Assembly: GCA_963705515.1 (NCBI GenBank)
Contig: CAVPJV010000009.1
Span: forward strand, 186,001-250,000
DNA from: Gaiellasilicea sp963705515
GTDB taxonomy: Bacteria > Actinomycetota > Thermoleophilia > Gaiellales > Gaiellaceae
Length of the DNA: 64,000 nt
Reading direction: 5' to 3'
In this document: positions 54,221 to 63,233 of the stretch, piece after piece
Layout: each line of letters opens with the position of its first letter
How positions within the stretch are numbered: the stretch's first letter is position 1
Position numbers and translations under genes: made by a program
Notes under the pieces: model-generated
Told to the model about the DNA's origin: nothing
What the model saw: the letters and a program-made list of their open reading frames with translations, nothing else
Database searches by the model: none

Positions 54221-55342
54221 GTGCGACAGCGCCCCCGGGTCTTGATCGTCGTCACGCTCGCCGAGACCGGCGGAGCGCAAACGTATGTGGCCTCGTTGCT
54301 CCCCGCCCTCGTCGAGGAGTACGAGGTCGTCGTCGCTGCGCACGGTCCCGGCCCGCTGCTGGAGGCCGCCCGGCGAGCCGGAGCACGCTTCGTCGAGCTC
54401 CAGCACCTCCGACGACCGCTGAGCCCGTGGCAGGATCTGCGCGGCCTGCTCGAGCTCGTCGCGCTCCTCCGCCGGGAGCGGCCGGACATCCTCCATGCGA
54501 ACAGCTCCAAGGCCGGCGTGCTCGGGCGGCTCGCGGCGGCGTTGTCGGGTGTGCCGATCCGGATCTTCACAGTGCACGGCTGGGCGTTCGCTGCTCACTC
54601 CGGGATCGCCGCGGCGTTGTACAAGGGCGCGGAGAGGATGATGCGTCCACTGACGACGGTCACGATCTGCGTGGCCGAGAGCGAGCGGGTCGCCGGACTC
54701 TCGGCTCGCGTCTGCGACCGCGAGCGAACGATCGTGATCAGAAACGGTGTCGATGCGGGCGTGGCGCTCCCCTCCCGCAGCGAAGCCACCGAACCGAGGG
54801 TCGTGGCCGTCGGCCGGCTGCAGCGTCCCAAGGACCCGCTCACCCTCGTGCGCGCGTTCGGCCGGCTTCGAACCGGTTTCTCGGCCGTTTTCGTCGGCGA
54901 CGGCCCCGGCCGTCCGGCACTCGACGCGGAGATCCGCCGGCTCGGACTGGAACAGGCGGTCGTGCTCCTCGGCGACCGCAGCGACGTGGCCGACATCCTG
55001 GCGCGCGCCGACGTCTTCGTGCTGTCGAGCACGTCGGAGGGACTGCCGATCTCGATCCTCGAGGCGATGGCGGCGGCGCTGCCCGTGGTCGCTTCGTTGG
55101 TCGGCGGCGTGGCGGAGGCGGTCGACGATGGTCAGACGGGCTTGCTCGTCCCGCCGCGGGATCCCGTTCGACTCGCGGCCGCCCTCGAGCGCCTCCTCGA
55201 GGATCCCGCGCTTCGGCGCCGGCTGGGCGCGAACGGCCGCGAGCGCATTCGCGAGCATTTCGGCCTTGAGGCGTTTCAACGGGCGCATGTCGACGTCTAC
55301 CGCCGCGAGCTCGTCCGCCAAGGGTGGGTCGCCTCGCCGTAG
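54221..55342 (+). CDS. Glycosyltransferase family 4
   Basis: 373 residues from GTG 54221 with a strong GAGGAG ribosome site. GT-B fold: VLIVVTLAETGGAQTYVASL (donor-site Gly-rich start), ANSSKAGVLGRLAAAL, VAVGRLQRPKDPLTLVRA, and STSEGLPISILEAMAAALPVVAS with the catalytic-type E-x7-E. It adds a sugar to the growing repeat unit; donor and acceptor unknown. It overlaps the deacetylase gene end by 46 bp (convergent). Confidence 0.87.
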   Translation: MRQRPRVLIVVTLAETGGAQTYVASLLPALVEEYEVVVAAHGPGPLLEAARRAGARFVELQHLRRPLSPWQDLRGLLELVALLRRERPDILHANSSKAGVLGRLAAALSGVPIRIFTVHGWAFAAHSGIAAALYKGAERMMRPLTTVTICVAESERVAGLSARVCDRERTIVIRNGVDAGVALPSRSEATEPRVVAVGRLQRPKDPLTLVRAFGRLRTGFSAVFVGDGPGRPALDAEIRRLGLEQAVVLLGDRSDVADILARADVFVLSSTSEGLPISILEAMAAALPVVASLVGGVAEAVDDGQTGLLVPPRDPVRLAAALERLLEDPALRRRLGANGRERIREHFGLEAFQRAHVDVYRRELVRQGWVASP

Positions 55343-56124
55343 CGAAGGCGTCGATAGGTCCCGCGCAGCGGTAGCGGCGTGTCGTGGCCGCCCCCGAGCT
55401 TGGCGCGGAAGTCGAGCAGGCTGTCGCGTGCATCGATCTGCCGACGGCGAAGCGCCAGCCGATCCGTGTCCGGATGGTTGACGCCGGGCTCACATGAGAC
55501 GGCGGTGCCGAACCCGGCATCGGCGACCAGCCGGCGCTCGCGCTCTCCGAACAGGCCGGCCGGATAGCAGAAGGCGGTGACGCGGCGTCCAAGACGGCTT
55601 TCGAGCTCGACCTTCGACCCCTGGATCTCGGCTCGTGCGCGGTCGTCGTCGACGAGAAGCAGGTTGGGGTGTGAGACCGAGTGGGCCTCGAACTCGAGCG
55701 TGCCGTCCCGGTCGAGCTCGACGATCTCGTCCCAGCTCAACAGCCGCGGTCGGCCGCTGCACCAGGCGAACGTGAACCTTCCGTCGGTGACGCCGGTCGA
55801 GACGAACACCGTCGCCTGAAAGCCTCGCTCCGCCAGCACCCCGAGCGCGTTCTCCGCGATGTCGAGAAAGCCGTCGTCGAAGTTGAGCGCGATCGTGCGG
55901 GGCGGGATCGTCCCACCGCGGAGGAGGCTGACCGCCTCGAGGACGTTCACCACGCGGTATCCCTCCGAGGCCAGGTAGTCCATCTGCTCGCGGAACCGAC
56001 GCGGTGTCACCGCGAGCTCGTCGCGGTCGTCGGAGACACGGTGGTAGAAGAGGATCCGTAGGGCGCTCGGCTCGAAGCGTCCGCGCGTGCGTGCGAGCCA
56101 GGCAGCCGAGCGAACGCGCGTCAC
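55297..56124 (-). CDS. Polysaccharide deacetylase
   Basis: 275 residues from GTG 56124 (an earlier in-frame GTG near 56231 is an alternative). NodB homology domain: ALNFDDGFLD with the catalytic/metal Asp pair, then EAHSVSHPNLLL giving the H-x3-H metal site, and FCYPAGLF. It removes acetyl or N-acetyl groups from a polysaccharide. It lies in the exopolysaccharide cluster. No clear signal peptide is visible from this start; membrane anchoring is unknown. Confidence 0.85.
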   Translation of the reverse strand: MTRVRSAAWLARTRGRFEPSALRILFYHRVSDDRDELAVTPRRFREQMDYLASEGYRVVNVLEAVSLLRGGTIPPRTIALNFDDGFLDIAENALGVLAERGFQATVFVSTGVTDGRFTFAWCSGRPRLLSWDEIVELDRDGTLEFEAHSVSHPNLLLVDDDRARAEIQGSKVELESRLGRRVTAFCYPAGLFGERERRLVADAGFGTAVSCEPGVNHPDTDRLALRRRQIDARDSLLDFRAKLGGGHDTPLPLRGTYRRLRYGEATHPWRTSSRR

Positions 56125-56218
56125 AGCCGCCTTGACCGGGTACGGAAGAGAGGGCCCGACGCCGGGAGTCCTGGCCGGAGCCTCCGCGACGGCCCGGATC
56201 CGGTCGCGACGACGGCGT

Positions 56219-56227
56219 TTATACACT
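56219..56227. promoter_or_regulatory. A/T-rich divergent promoter region
   Basis: The sequence around 56217-56227 reads TTTATACACT on the plus strand (a -10 candidate 30 nt before GTG 56257) and TATAAA on the minus strand. Confidence 0.4.
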
Positions 56228-56256
56228 GGAGCTGATTCGACTGAAGAGGAGCCAGA

Positions 56257-57429
56257 GTGCCTGAGCAACTCGACGTCGCGATCGTCGGCGCCGGCCCGTA
56301 CGGGCTCTCCGTTGCCGCGCATCTGCCCGAAGGACGCGTCCTGGTCTTCGGCGAGCCGATGCACACCTGGCGGACCCGCATGCCGCCGGACATGCTGCTC
56401 CGGTCGGACTGGGAGGAGACGTCGCTCTCGGCTCCGAACAACGCCGGCACGATCGACGTCTGGGCGCGCGAGGCGGGCGAGGCCCGTCAAAACCCGATCC
56501 CGCTGCAAACGTTCCTCCGCTATGCCGACTGGTTCCGAGGCCGGTTCGTACGAGAGAACGATCCGAGCAACGTGGCCGAGCTCGATCGCGCAGGTGGCAC
56601 CTACCGGCTTTCGACCGCGGCGGGCGAGGAGTTCGACGCCCGCAAGGTCGTGCTCGCCGTGGGCGTCACCGCCTTCTCCTACGCGCCGCCGCCGTTTCGC
56701 GAGGTGTTGGGCGACCGGGTCCGGTTCGCGATCGATCCGCAGGACTACGGTGCTCACGCCGGCCGACGCGTGATCGTCGTCGGCGGCGGCCAGGGAGGGT
56801 TGGAGAGCGCAGCGCTGGCCGCCCGCTCGGGCGCGGCGGTCGAGTTGATCCTCCGGTCGAAGCTGCACTGGTTTGCTGAACGAGAGCCGTACACGCCGCG
56901 CGGGCCGGTCCGGCAGCGCCTGTACCGGCTCGCCTATCCGGTCGTCGGCTACGGCCCGCCACCCCTCAACCGGCTCGCCCTGCACCCCGAATTGTTCGCC
57001 TTCGTGCCGAAACGGCTGCGCCGGCGGCTCGCGCGCAGGATCCTTCGGGCGGGCGGATCGCCCTGGCTGCGCGCTCAGGTCGACGGGAAGGTCCAGATCA
57101 CGGAGGAGCGAACCGTGACGACCCTGACGCGGAATGGCCACGATCTGGTACTCGGCCTCAGTGACGGGACCGCGAGGGAGGCGGATGCCGTGATCCTCTC
57201 GACCGGGTTCCGCTTCTCGCTCGACCGACTGTCTTTCCTGTCGCCCGCGGTCCGTGCCGCGATCGTCGTGCGAGACGGCTGGCCCGTCCTCGACCGCTCG
57301 TTCCGCTCCAGCGATCCGAATCTGTTCTTCGTGGGCTACGCCGCCGAGGACCGCTTCGGACCGATCTCCCGCTTCGTGCCGGGTACCAGGTTCACTGCGC
57401 CCCGGGTCCGTGAAGGGCTCGCCTCCTAG
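56257..57429 (+). CDS. FAD-dependent NAD(P)-binding oxidoreductase
   Basis: 390 residues from GTG 56257 with a GAGGAG leader. N-terminal dinucleotide fold VAIVGAGPYGLSVAAHL, a second NAD(P)-site RVIVVGGGQGGLESAALAA and a C-terminal ILSTGFRFSLD. It resembles flavin monooxygenase or lysine/ornithine-N-oxygenase types. Its role in a polysaccharide cluster is unclear (sugar modification is possible). Exact substrate unknown. Confidence 0.82.
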   Translation: MPEQLDVAIVGAGPYGLSVAAHLPEGRVLVFGEPMHTWRTRMPPDMLLRSDWEETSLSAPNNAGTIDVWAREAGEARQNPIPLQTFLRYADWFRGRFVRENDPSNVAELDRAGGTYRLSTAAGEEFDARKVVLAVGVTAFSYAPPPFREVLGDRVRFAIDPQDYGAHAGRRVIVVGGGQGGLESAALAARSGAAVELILRSKLHWFAEREPYTPRGPVRQRLYRLAYPVVGYGPPPLNRLALHPELFAFVPKRLRRRLARRILRAGGSPWLRAQVDGKVQITEERTVTTLTRNGHDLVLGLSDGTAREADAVILSTGFRFSLDRLSFLSPAVRAAIVVRDGWPVLDRSFRSSDPNLFFVGYAAEDRFGPISRFVPGTRFTAPRVREGLAS

Positions 57430-57458
57430 ACCGACGCCTGCTCTCCACCCTCGTGCGC

Positions 57459-58622
57459 TCACGGCCTGAGAGCGCTCCTGGAGCGCGCGGCCAGCAGGCG
57501 GACGGGCGCCAGTTGGTCGAAGTAGAGCCGACGCAGTCGCTGCGAGCGCTTGAGCCGCATGCGCAGCCGAATGAGGCCGAGCTCTGCCTCGAGCAACGTA
57601 CGCCCACGCACACCCGAGGCGAGGCCCAGGGCCTGGTAGAGGGGCTCGAACCGATCGGCCAGCTCGCGCTTGTACCGCTCGGCACCTCCGAGGAACTCGA
57701 CCCGGGTCAGTCCCTCCTCGGACGCGATCTGGATGGTGTCGAGCGTATTGACGAGGCCCGGGGAGTAGCGCGAGAGCGCAGGGTCGAACGCGAGCCGGTG
57801 GACGTACATGCAACCCTCGAAGGCGAAGAAGTAGTGGAAGGCGATCGCGCGGCCGTCGAGCCTCAGCGTCACGATGCGCGGGACGTTCAGCTCAGCCAGC
57901 CTGTGGATCACGGCCCGGTGAAACTGCATACCCGCCGGCGTGACGAAGCCGGAGCCGTCCGGCCTGCCCGTCCAACGGAGCGCGTGGAGGTGAAAGGCCT
58001 CCTCCAGCGCCGCCGTCAGCTCGGCGGGCGTCCGGGCGACCGACACCTCGAGTCGCCCAAGAGCGGCGAGCTGACGTCGCCTCCGCCTGTGCAGGCTGCG
58101 AGTCTTCGCCGACGTCTTCTGCTCGTAGACCGACGCCCAGCCCGGGAGGAGATCGAGGACGGGAGCCTCGATTCGGACGATCACCTCGAGACGGCTCGGC
58201 CCGAGCGCGTCGACGATCCGACTCCCGAGGGGAATGCCGTACAGGTCGACGAGGTGGTGATCCGACGTCGCCAGCCGCGCGGCCAACAGTCCGGCCACCG
58301 TGTCGTCGGCATCGGACGCGAGCAGCATGTCCGCCAGCACCGATTGCCGGCCGCCCATGAATCGCGCTACACGCACGCCTCGCCTGCTGCTGACGATCAG
58401 CGGCAGCGCGCCGAGCAGCCGGCCGTCTCGCCGGACCAGATGCACCGCGGGCGTCCCGGCGTCGCCGTAGTGGCGCCACCACTCGCTGAGCCAGGCGTGG
58501 AGCAGGAACGGACTTGGCCGCGGCATCTCCCGAACGAGGTCGTCCCATTGCTCTACGAGCTCCTCGAACGCTGGGGCGCTCGACATCGTCTCGACGACGG
58601 GAGTGTGGCTCAGCACCGTCAC
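57459..58622 (-). CDS. FemAB/CelD-like acyl-CoA N-acyltransferase (GNAT fold)
   Basis: 387 residues from GTG 58622, which overlaps the stop of the transferase-beta-helix gene (GTGA). It has a double-GNAT layout with EQWDDLVREMP at the start, GALPLIVSS, LRLDGRAIAFHYFFAFEGCMYVHRLAFDP and SPGLVNTLDTIQIASEEGL, characteristic of CelD/BcsL and FemAB-type proteins. Such proteins modify polysaccharides or amino-sugar side chains. Acyl donor unknown. Confidence 0.78.
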   Translation of the reverse strand: MTVLSHTPVVETMSSAPAFEELVEQWDDLVREMPRPSPFLLHAWLSEWWRHYGDAGTPAVHLVRRDGRLLGALPLIVSSRRGVRVARFMGGRQSVLADMLLASDADDTVAGLLAARLATSDHHLVDLYGIPLGSRIVDALGPSRLEVIVRIEAPVLDLLPGWASVYEQKTSAKTRSLHRRRRRQLAALGRLEVSVARTPAELTAALEEAFHLHALRWTGRPDGSGFVTPAGMQFHRAVIHRLAELNVPRIVTLRLDGRAIAFHYFFAFEGCMYVHRLAFDPALSRYSPGLVNTLDTIQIASEEGLTRVEFLGGAERYKRELADRFEPLYQALGLASGVRGRTLLEAELGLIRLRMRLKRSQRLRRLYFDQLAPVRLLAARSRSALRP

Positions 58623-61273
58623 GGCGCCGTCCTTCCCGGCGCGGCGTCGGCAAGACGCCCGTGGACGATCGCCGACGCCCCCGGCGCGATCCGCCGGTAG
58701 TCGTTGCCGTAGTAGGCATTCCCGATTCCGCGGTAGTCGCCGATGGCCGCCCAACGCTGATTGGCGAATGTGGTCCTGCGCACCGTCGTCCGGGTCGTGC
58801 CCGCGTCGAGGAAGACGCCCGCGAGCCGACTTTCGAAGCGACTGTCCTCGATCACGTTGTCGACGCTGGCGGGCTCGCCGTTCCAGGCTGGGTCCGCCCA
58901 TTCGGCGACGAGCCCGGTCTTCACGCTCTGCCGGACGCGCACGCGTCGGAAGCTGCTGTTGCGCGTGTAGTGCTCGATGTAGACGCCTGTCGGTGTTCGG
59001 GCGACGTCGATGTCCTCGAACGTGGACCTGCGGGTCGCGGTACCCGTCCAGAGCCCCGTCCACGCGCAACCGGCCGCCCGTACTCGTCGGACCGTGCCGC
59101 TGTTCCCGATCCAGACGCATGCCTCCGCTCTACCCTCCGACGAACCCGGAACGGGCCGCGAGACGTCGGCGACGTCGAGGTCGGAGATCCAGAACCTTCG
59201 AACCGATGCGCTGGGGCTCAGATCGTTGGCGTCCACGACGACGCCGTAGTTCGAGAACCCTCGCGCTACCACACGCCGCACGATCAACCCGGAGGGTTGC
59301 CGAGCGACGATGGCGGCCGAAACGACTCCATTCCCCCTCAGCGTCGAGTCGAGCACGGCGGAGTTTCGCCCGGTACCCCAGACCTCGATGATCGCCCCTT
59401 CCACGGTCCGGGAGCGAGTCTTGACGTCGAACTCGATCCCGCGGACGAGGCCACCTCCCCGCCCTTCGTTCCCACCGAGGCTCAGGCCCGCCTCGAGGAC
59501 CACCGTGCCGAGCTTCGCTGCATAGAGCCGATGGCCGTGAGGGTTCAGGAAGGGTCCCGGGTTGCGGTATCGGCCGGGGGCGAGGACGATCCGCCGCGGC
59601 TCGTGCCGAACGAGTGCCGCTCGGAGCTCAGTCGAGGTCGAGACCCGCACGGCCCGAGCCGGCACGCGATATGAGGACGGTGGCTGCGGCGGTGTGACGA
59701 CGAGCGGCGGCGCGGGCGGCCGCACGGCGGAGAGCGCCGACTCCGCTTGGATGGCTGGCGTAGGCTTGGCCGATCGGTTCGCCCCCAGCCCGGTGAGACA
59801 GAGCACGAGGGCGGCGCCGACGCTCGGCGTCACGAGAGTACGTCGTTTCGGCCGTCCGACCGGTGGCGCGCCGGCCGGCTCGATCCGTGGCTTCTGCGGC
59901 CCCAGTCCGAGGACGACGAAGAACGTCTTGACGCACACCGCAAGGTCGATGACCAGGTTCCGGTGGCGTAGATACCAGAGGTCGTAGGACAGCTTGACGG
60001 CCGTGCTGTCGCAGTCGGCGGCATATCCGGAGCGCACTTGCGCCCAGCCGGTCATGCCCGGCTTGACGAGCACCCGCCTGCCCCATGAGGGGACGACAGC
60101 CTCGAGCAGTTCGATGAACTCGGGCCGTTCGGGCCGCGGCCCGACGATCGACATGTCTCCTCGGAGAACGTTCAGCAACTGTGGAAGCTCGTCCAGATGG
60201 GTCCGCCGCAGCAGCCGGCCGATCCGCGTCGCGCGAGGGTCGCCCGTGCTGGCCCAGACCGGGCCGCCGGCGCTCTCCGCGTCGGCGCTCATCGTTCGGA
60301 ACTTGTAGATCGTGAACAACCGCCCGTGCTCGCCGATCCGTGTCTGCCGGAAGACGATGGGCCCACGCGTCGCCGAGACGAGCAGCGCCACGATGATCAG
60401 CACCGGTGCGAGGACGACCAACGCGAACGAGGCAACCACGATGTCGAACGTGCGCTTCGACCAGCGTGCGGACACCCGCTGACGAAGATGGATCAGACCC
60501 ATGAACCACGAGGGCGTCAGGTACGGAACGGGCACGCGGCCGAAGGCCCACTCGTAGAAGCTCGAGAGTCCGACGACACGGAAGCGGCGGCGCGGAACCT
60601 CGAGCAGGCGTTCGACCGCGTCGTCGCACTCGGGGCAGTCCGCGAGCACGATCAGCTCCGGGTGAACGATCTCCACGATGGTGGGCAGGTCCGCCACCGC
60701 TCCCATCAGCGGGATCCCCTCCGAGCTTGGCGCGACCGCGTCCCCGACGGTTCCCACGATGTCGAAGGGCACTCGGGTTCGTCGGACTTCCTCGACGAGA
60801 GCGTCGGCGACTCCGGGCGAGCCGACGACGAGCACGTGCCACTGACTCACGCCTGCGCGACGAACGAGCCATTCCCAGACGGAGACCAGACCGAAGATCG
60901 CCGCCGCGGTCGCGAGGAGCCTCGGTGCCGTCAAACCCAACCCAGGTACCCATTCGTTCAAGGCCGAGGCGAGCACGAGGCCCGTGACTGCACCGATCGC
61001 GACAGTGATCGTCGAGTCGACCGTGTAGTGGCCGGCGGCGAAGGCGCTGCGGAAGGCGACAACCCACGCGGCGGCCAAGAGCGTCACGGTGAGGAAGCCA
61101 TTCGGAGTGCGCTCGTCCAGGTAACCGGCGTAGACGGCGAGCCAGACGAGGAAGATGCGGCCACTCTCGGCAAACGCCCTTCCGACTGCGCTGTCGTACG
61201 ACCGTTCGCGAGCGTCCGACGAGGAGACGCCTGCGTGGTCTGCCGGAAGGCTGGCGGAGAGGGAGGCGGTCAC
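58619..61273 (-). CDS. Polyprenyl sugar-phosphate transferase fused to a beta-helix domain
   Basis: 884 residues. Residues 40-150 contain four hydrophobic helices and a Rossmann-like domain follows (VLVVGSPGVADALVEEV). Residues 266-457 are the bacterial sugar transferase (WcaJ/WbaP type): VFRQTRIGEHGRLF, YKFRTM, THLDELPQLLNVLRGDMS and VGPRPERPEF, KPGMTGWAQV. After a Pro-rich linker and another membrane helix (about 480-497) comes a right-handed parallel beta-helix (about 540-884), with repeated turns such as IEVWGTGRNSAVLDSTLRG. The transferase starts lipid-linked glycan; the beta-helix may bind or cut glycan outside. The fusion is unusual. Confidence 0.85.
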   Translation of the reverse strand: MTASLSASLPADHAGVSSSDARERSYDSAVGRAFAESGRIFLVWLAVYAGYLDERTPNGFLTVTLLAAAWVVAFRSAFAAGHYTVDSTITVAIGAVTGLVLASALNEWVPGLGLTAPRLLATAAAIFGLVSVWEWLVRRAGVSQWHVLVVGSPGVADALVEEVRRTRVPFDIVGTVGDAVAPSSEGIPLMGAVADLPTIVEIVHPELIVLADCPECDDAVERLLEVPRRRFRVVGLSSFYEWAFGRVPVPYLTPSWFMGLIHLRQRVSARWSKRTFDIVVASFALVVLAPVLIIVALLVSATRGPIVFRQTRIGEHGRLFTIYKFRTMSADAESAGGPVWASTGDPRATRIGRLLRRTHLDELPQLLNVLRGDMSIVGPRPERPEFIELLEAVVPSWGRRVLVKPGMTGWAQVRSGYAADCDSTAVKLSYDLWYLRHRNLVIDLAVCVKTFFVVLGLGPQKPRIEPAGAPPVGRPKRRTLVTPSVGAALVLCLTGLGANRSAKPTPAIQAESALSAVRPPAPPLVVTPPQPPSSYRVPARAVRVSTSTELRAALVRHEPRRIVLAPGRYRNPGPFLNPHGHRLYAAKLGTVVLEAGLSLGGNEGRGGGLVRGIEFDVKTRSRTVEGAIIEVWGTGRNSAVLDSTLRGNGVVSAAIVARQPSGLIVRRVVARGFSNYGVVVDANDLSPSASVRRFWISDLDVADVSRPVPGSSEGRAEACVWIGNSGTVRRVRAAGCAWTGLWTGTATRRSTFEDIDVARTPTGVYIEHYTRNSSFRRVRVRQSVKTGLVAEWADPAWNGEPASVDNVIEDSRFESRLAGVFLDAGTTRTTVRRTTFANQRWAAIGDYRGIGNAYYGNDYRRIAPGASAIVHGRLADAAPGRTAP

Positions 61274-61289
61274 GGTCCGGTCCGCATGC

Positions 61290-62045
61290 TCACGCCCTCC
61301 TCCGCCTCAGCCTCGTGGCGGAGAACCAGCCCGCCAGACACATCAGGTAGAGGAGAACCACGAGCAGTCCCAGTTGGAGGAGCAGGCGGTTGTCCTTCAT
61401 GTGCACCACTGGCAGGGCCGTCGCGCGGACCGGCGGTCGCTCGTCGACGTCGGGCAGAGGCGTCTTGGGACGCGGCAGAAGACGAATTGCAGCGGATGTC
61501 TCCAAGACGGCAGCCTGGGTGTCCTTCTTCCGCCGCGCGATCGTGGGTCGTGGAATCTCCACCGTCGCCGCCATGAGCCTCGGGTGAGCGACGCGCCGAG
61601 TAAGCCTCGTCCGGACACGCGCCGCGCTCGCCGCTGTTCGAACTGGTCGAGGTCGCTCCGGCGCAGCCGCTCGAGGCGCCGGAGTCTTCACCTCGGATGT
61701 GTCAGCCGGAGCGACGTCTCTTTCTCCGCCGTTGCAGCAGTCGCTCGAGCCGTCGTTGTGTGTCGTTTGCTGCCGCTCGACCCCGGCCAGGTCGATGCTC
61801 GGGGAGGTGCCTGCACTCGACACCGACACCGAGACGTCGACGCTCTCGGTCGACACAGAGATGTCGACGCCCCCCGCCTGGACGTTCACCGAGACGCCCG
61901 GGATGCTGACGTTCACCTGAACAGCAACGTTCGGCACGGTCGGCATCGCCGGCAGCTGTGGAGCATCGTCCGCCCCGGCGGTCGGGACGCGCGCCGCGAG
62001 CACAACGGCACAGACGGCCAAGAACGTGCCGATGCGTCGCCTCAC
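61290..62045 (-). CDS. Secreted protein with Val/Ser-rich strands and C-terminal membrane helix
   Basis: 251 residues from GTG 62045, giving a signal peptide (RRRIGTFLAVCAVVLAARVPTAG). A GTG at 62132 is an alternative. Residues 30-85 alternate Val with Ser/Asn/Asp, e.g. VQVNVSIPGVSVNVQAGGVD, a beta-strand pattern. A Pro/Arg/Thr-rich middle follows, and a C-terminal hydrophobic helix (LLLQLGLLVVLLYLMCLAGW) with basic tail (RLRRRRA) anchors it. No family is recognised. The next gene downstream starts 16 nt after its stop, so it is co-transcribed with the transferase-beta-helix gene. Confidence 0.6.
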   Translation of the reverse strand: MRRRIGTFLAVCAVVLAARVPTAGADDAPQLPAMPTVPNVAVQVNVSIPGVSVNVQAGGVDISVSTESVDVSVSVSSAGTSPSIDLAGVERQQTTHNDGSSDCCNGGERDVAPADTSEVKTPAPRAAAPERPRPVRTAASAARVRTRLTRRVAHPRLMAATVEIPRPTIARRKKDTQAAVLETSAAIRLLPRPKTPLPDVDERPPVRATALPVVHMKDNRLLLQLGLLVVLLYLMCLAGWFSATRLRRRRA

Positions 62046-62355
62046 GGCCGAGCGTGCAGGACTACGTACTGACCGCCTGCAGGCACAGCCGATCGACGCG
62101 CCGCCGCAGCAACGAATTACCGACACGGCCACGGGCTCCGTCCTCGTTGCTCGTATCGAACGTTGCAGAGTGAGGACTGGAAGTCAATGCGATCGCGAAA
62201 AAACCTACCCGCCCACGAGACCCGTGACCGGCCGGGACGTTTTCAAGCGGGGCGAGCCGCAGATCGGCGGCCCGCTGCAGCTCGCCCTGTTGCCAATTGT
62301 TTCACGGTTCAGCCGCGGAGTGAAGCGCCGAGCCTCGGTTGCCCCGGAGGCCGCT
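62046..62355. other. Intergenic region upstream of the secreted-protein operon
   Basis: On the minus strand, downstream of the miaA stop, a T6 run lies near 62198-62203 after a weak hairpin (CACG/CGTG), which may terminate miaA. Nothing else recognisable. Confidence 0.3.
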
Positions 62356-63233
62356 TCACGATTCGAGAATCGCATCCGCCACCTCTCCCGCCGGCCGCTC
62401 CGCGTCGATCATGACGATGCCCGGGATCCGGCGCATCCACTTGCGCTGGTAGGCGGCGAAGCGGAGCGTGGCGCGCTCGAGCTCGGCGATCGCCTCGTCG
62501 CGCGGCAGCGTCCGCACCGCCTCGAAGCCGAGCACCTGCGGCGCCACGTCGCCCGCGGCGCGCACTTCGTCCTCCACCCCCTGCTCGAACATCGCCGCGG
62601 GCGCGCGCGCGAATGCGCGCGGCCAGCGTCTCGCGCGACGCATCGAGGCCGACGACGAGGGTCGGCAGCCGGAGCTCGGCGGTCCACAGGCGTGGCTGCT
62701 CCGGCACGAGCGTGCCGCCCGCCTGCCAGAGCTCGAGCGCCCGGACGACGCGCTTGCGGTCGTTCGCATGCACGCGCGCGGCCGCACGCGGGTCGCGGTG
62801 CTCCAGGATCCCGTGTGCCGTCTCGGCACCGCGCCGGTCGTAGAGCCGCTCCCAGCGTGCCCGGGCGCCGGCCGGGACGTCGGGTGGCAACGCGACGTCG
62901 GTGAGCGCCGCCTGGAACCAGAGCCCGGAGCCGCCGACGACGACGGGCGTCTTCCCGGAGGCGGCGATCTCGTCGATCGCCTGCGTGAGCGAGCTCCTGG
63001 TACTCGCCGACGGTCCCCTGGCGGTCGAGCGGCCAGATCCCGACGAGCCGCGCGCCGGCGTCCTGGTTGGTCAGGATCGGCAGGCCGCGATAGATCTGCA
63101 TCGAGTCGGCGGAGACGAGCTCCGCCGGGATCAGCGCCGCGATCGCCTCGGCGACCGCCGTCTTGCCGGACGCCGTCGGTCCGAAGATGCCGAGGACGCT
63201 AGGTGGGGTCGGCTGCGGGTGTCTTCCAGCCAA
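62356..63233 (-). pseudogene. miaA: tRNA dimethylallyltransferase, two frameshifts
   Basis: MiaA modifies A37 of tRNAs reading UNN codons. From TTG 63233 the N-terminus is normal (GIFGPTASGKTAVAEAI, VSADSMQIYRGLPILTN, VGEYQELAHA). At about 62990 an extra base shifts the frame; the protein continues as IDEIAASGKTPVVVGGSGLW and ALPPDVPAGARARWERLYDR in another frame. A second shift at about 62600 precedes MFEQGVEDEVRAAGD and EAIAELERATLRFAAYQRKW, ending at 62356. The three frames reconstruct a full MiaA. Because MiaA is nearly universal, an assembly error is the better explanation. The TTG overlaps the epimerase stop. Confidence 0.85.
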
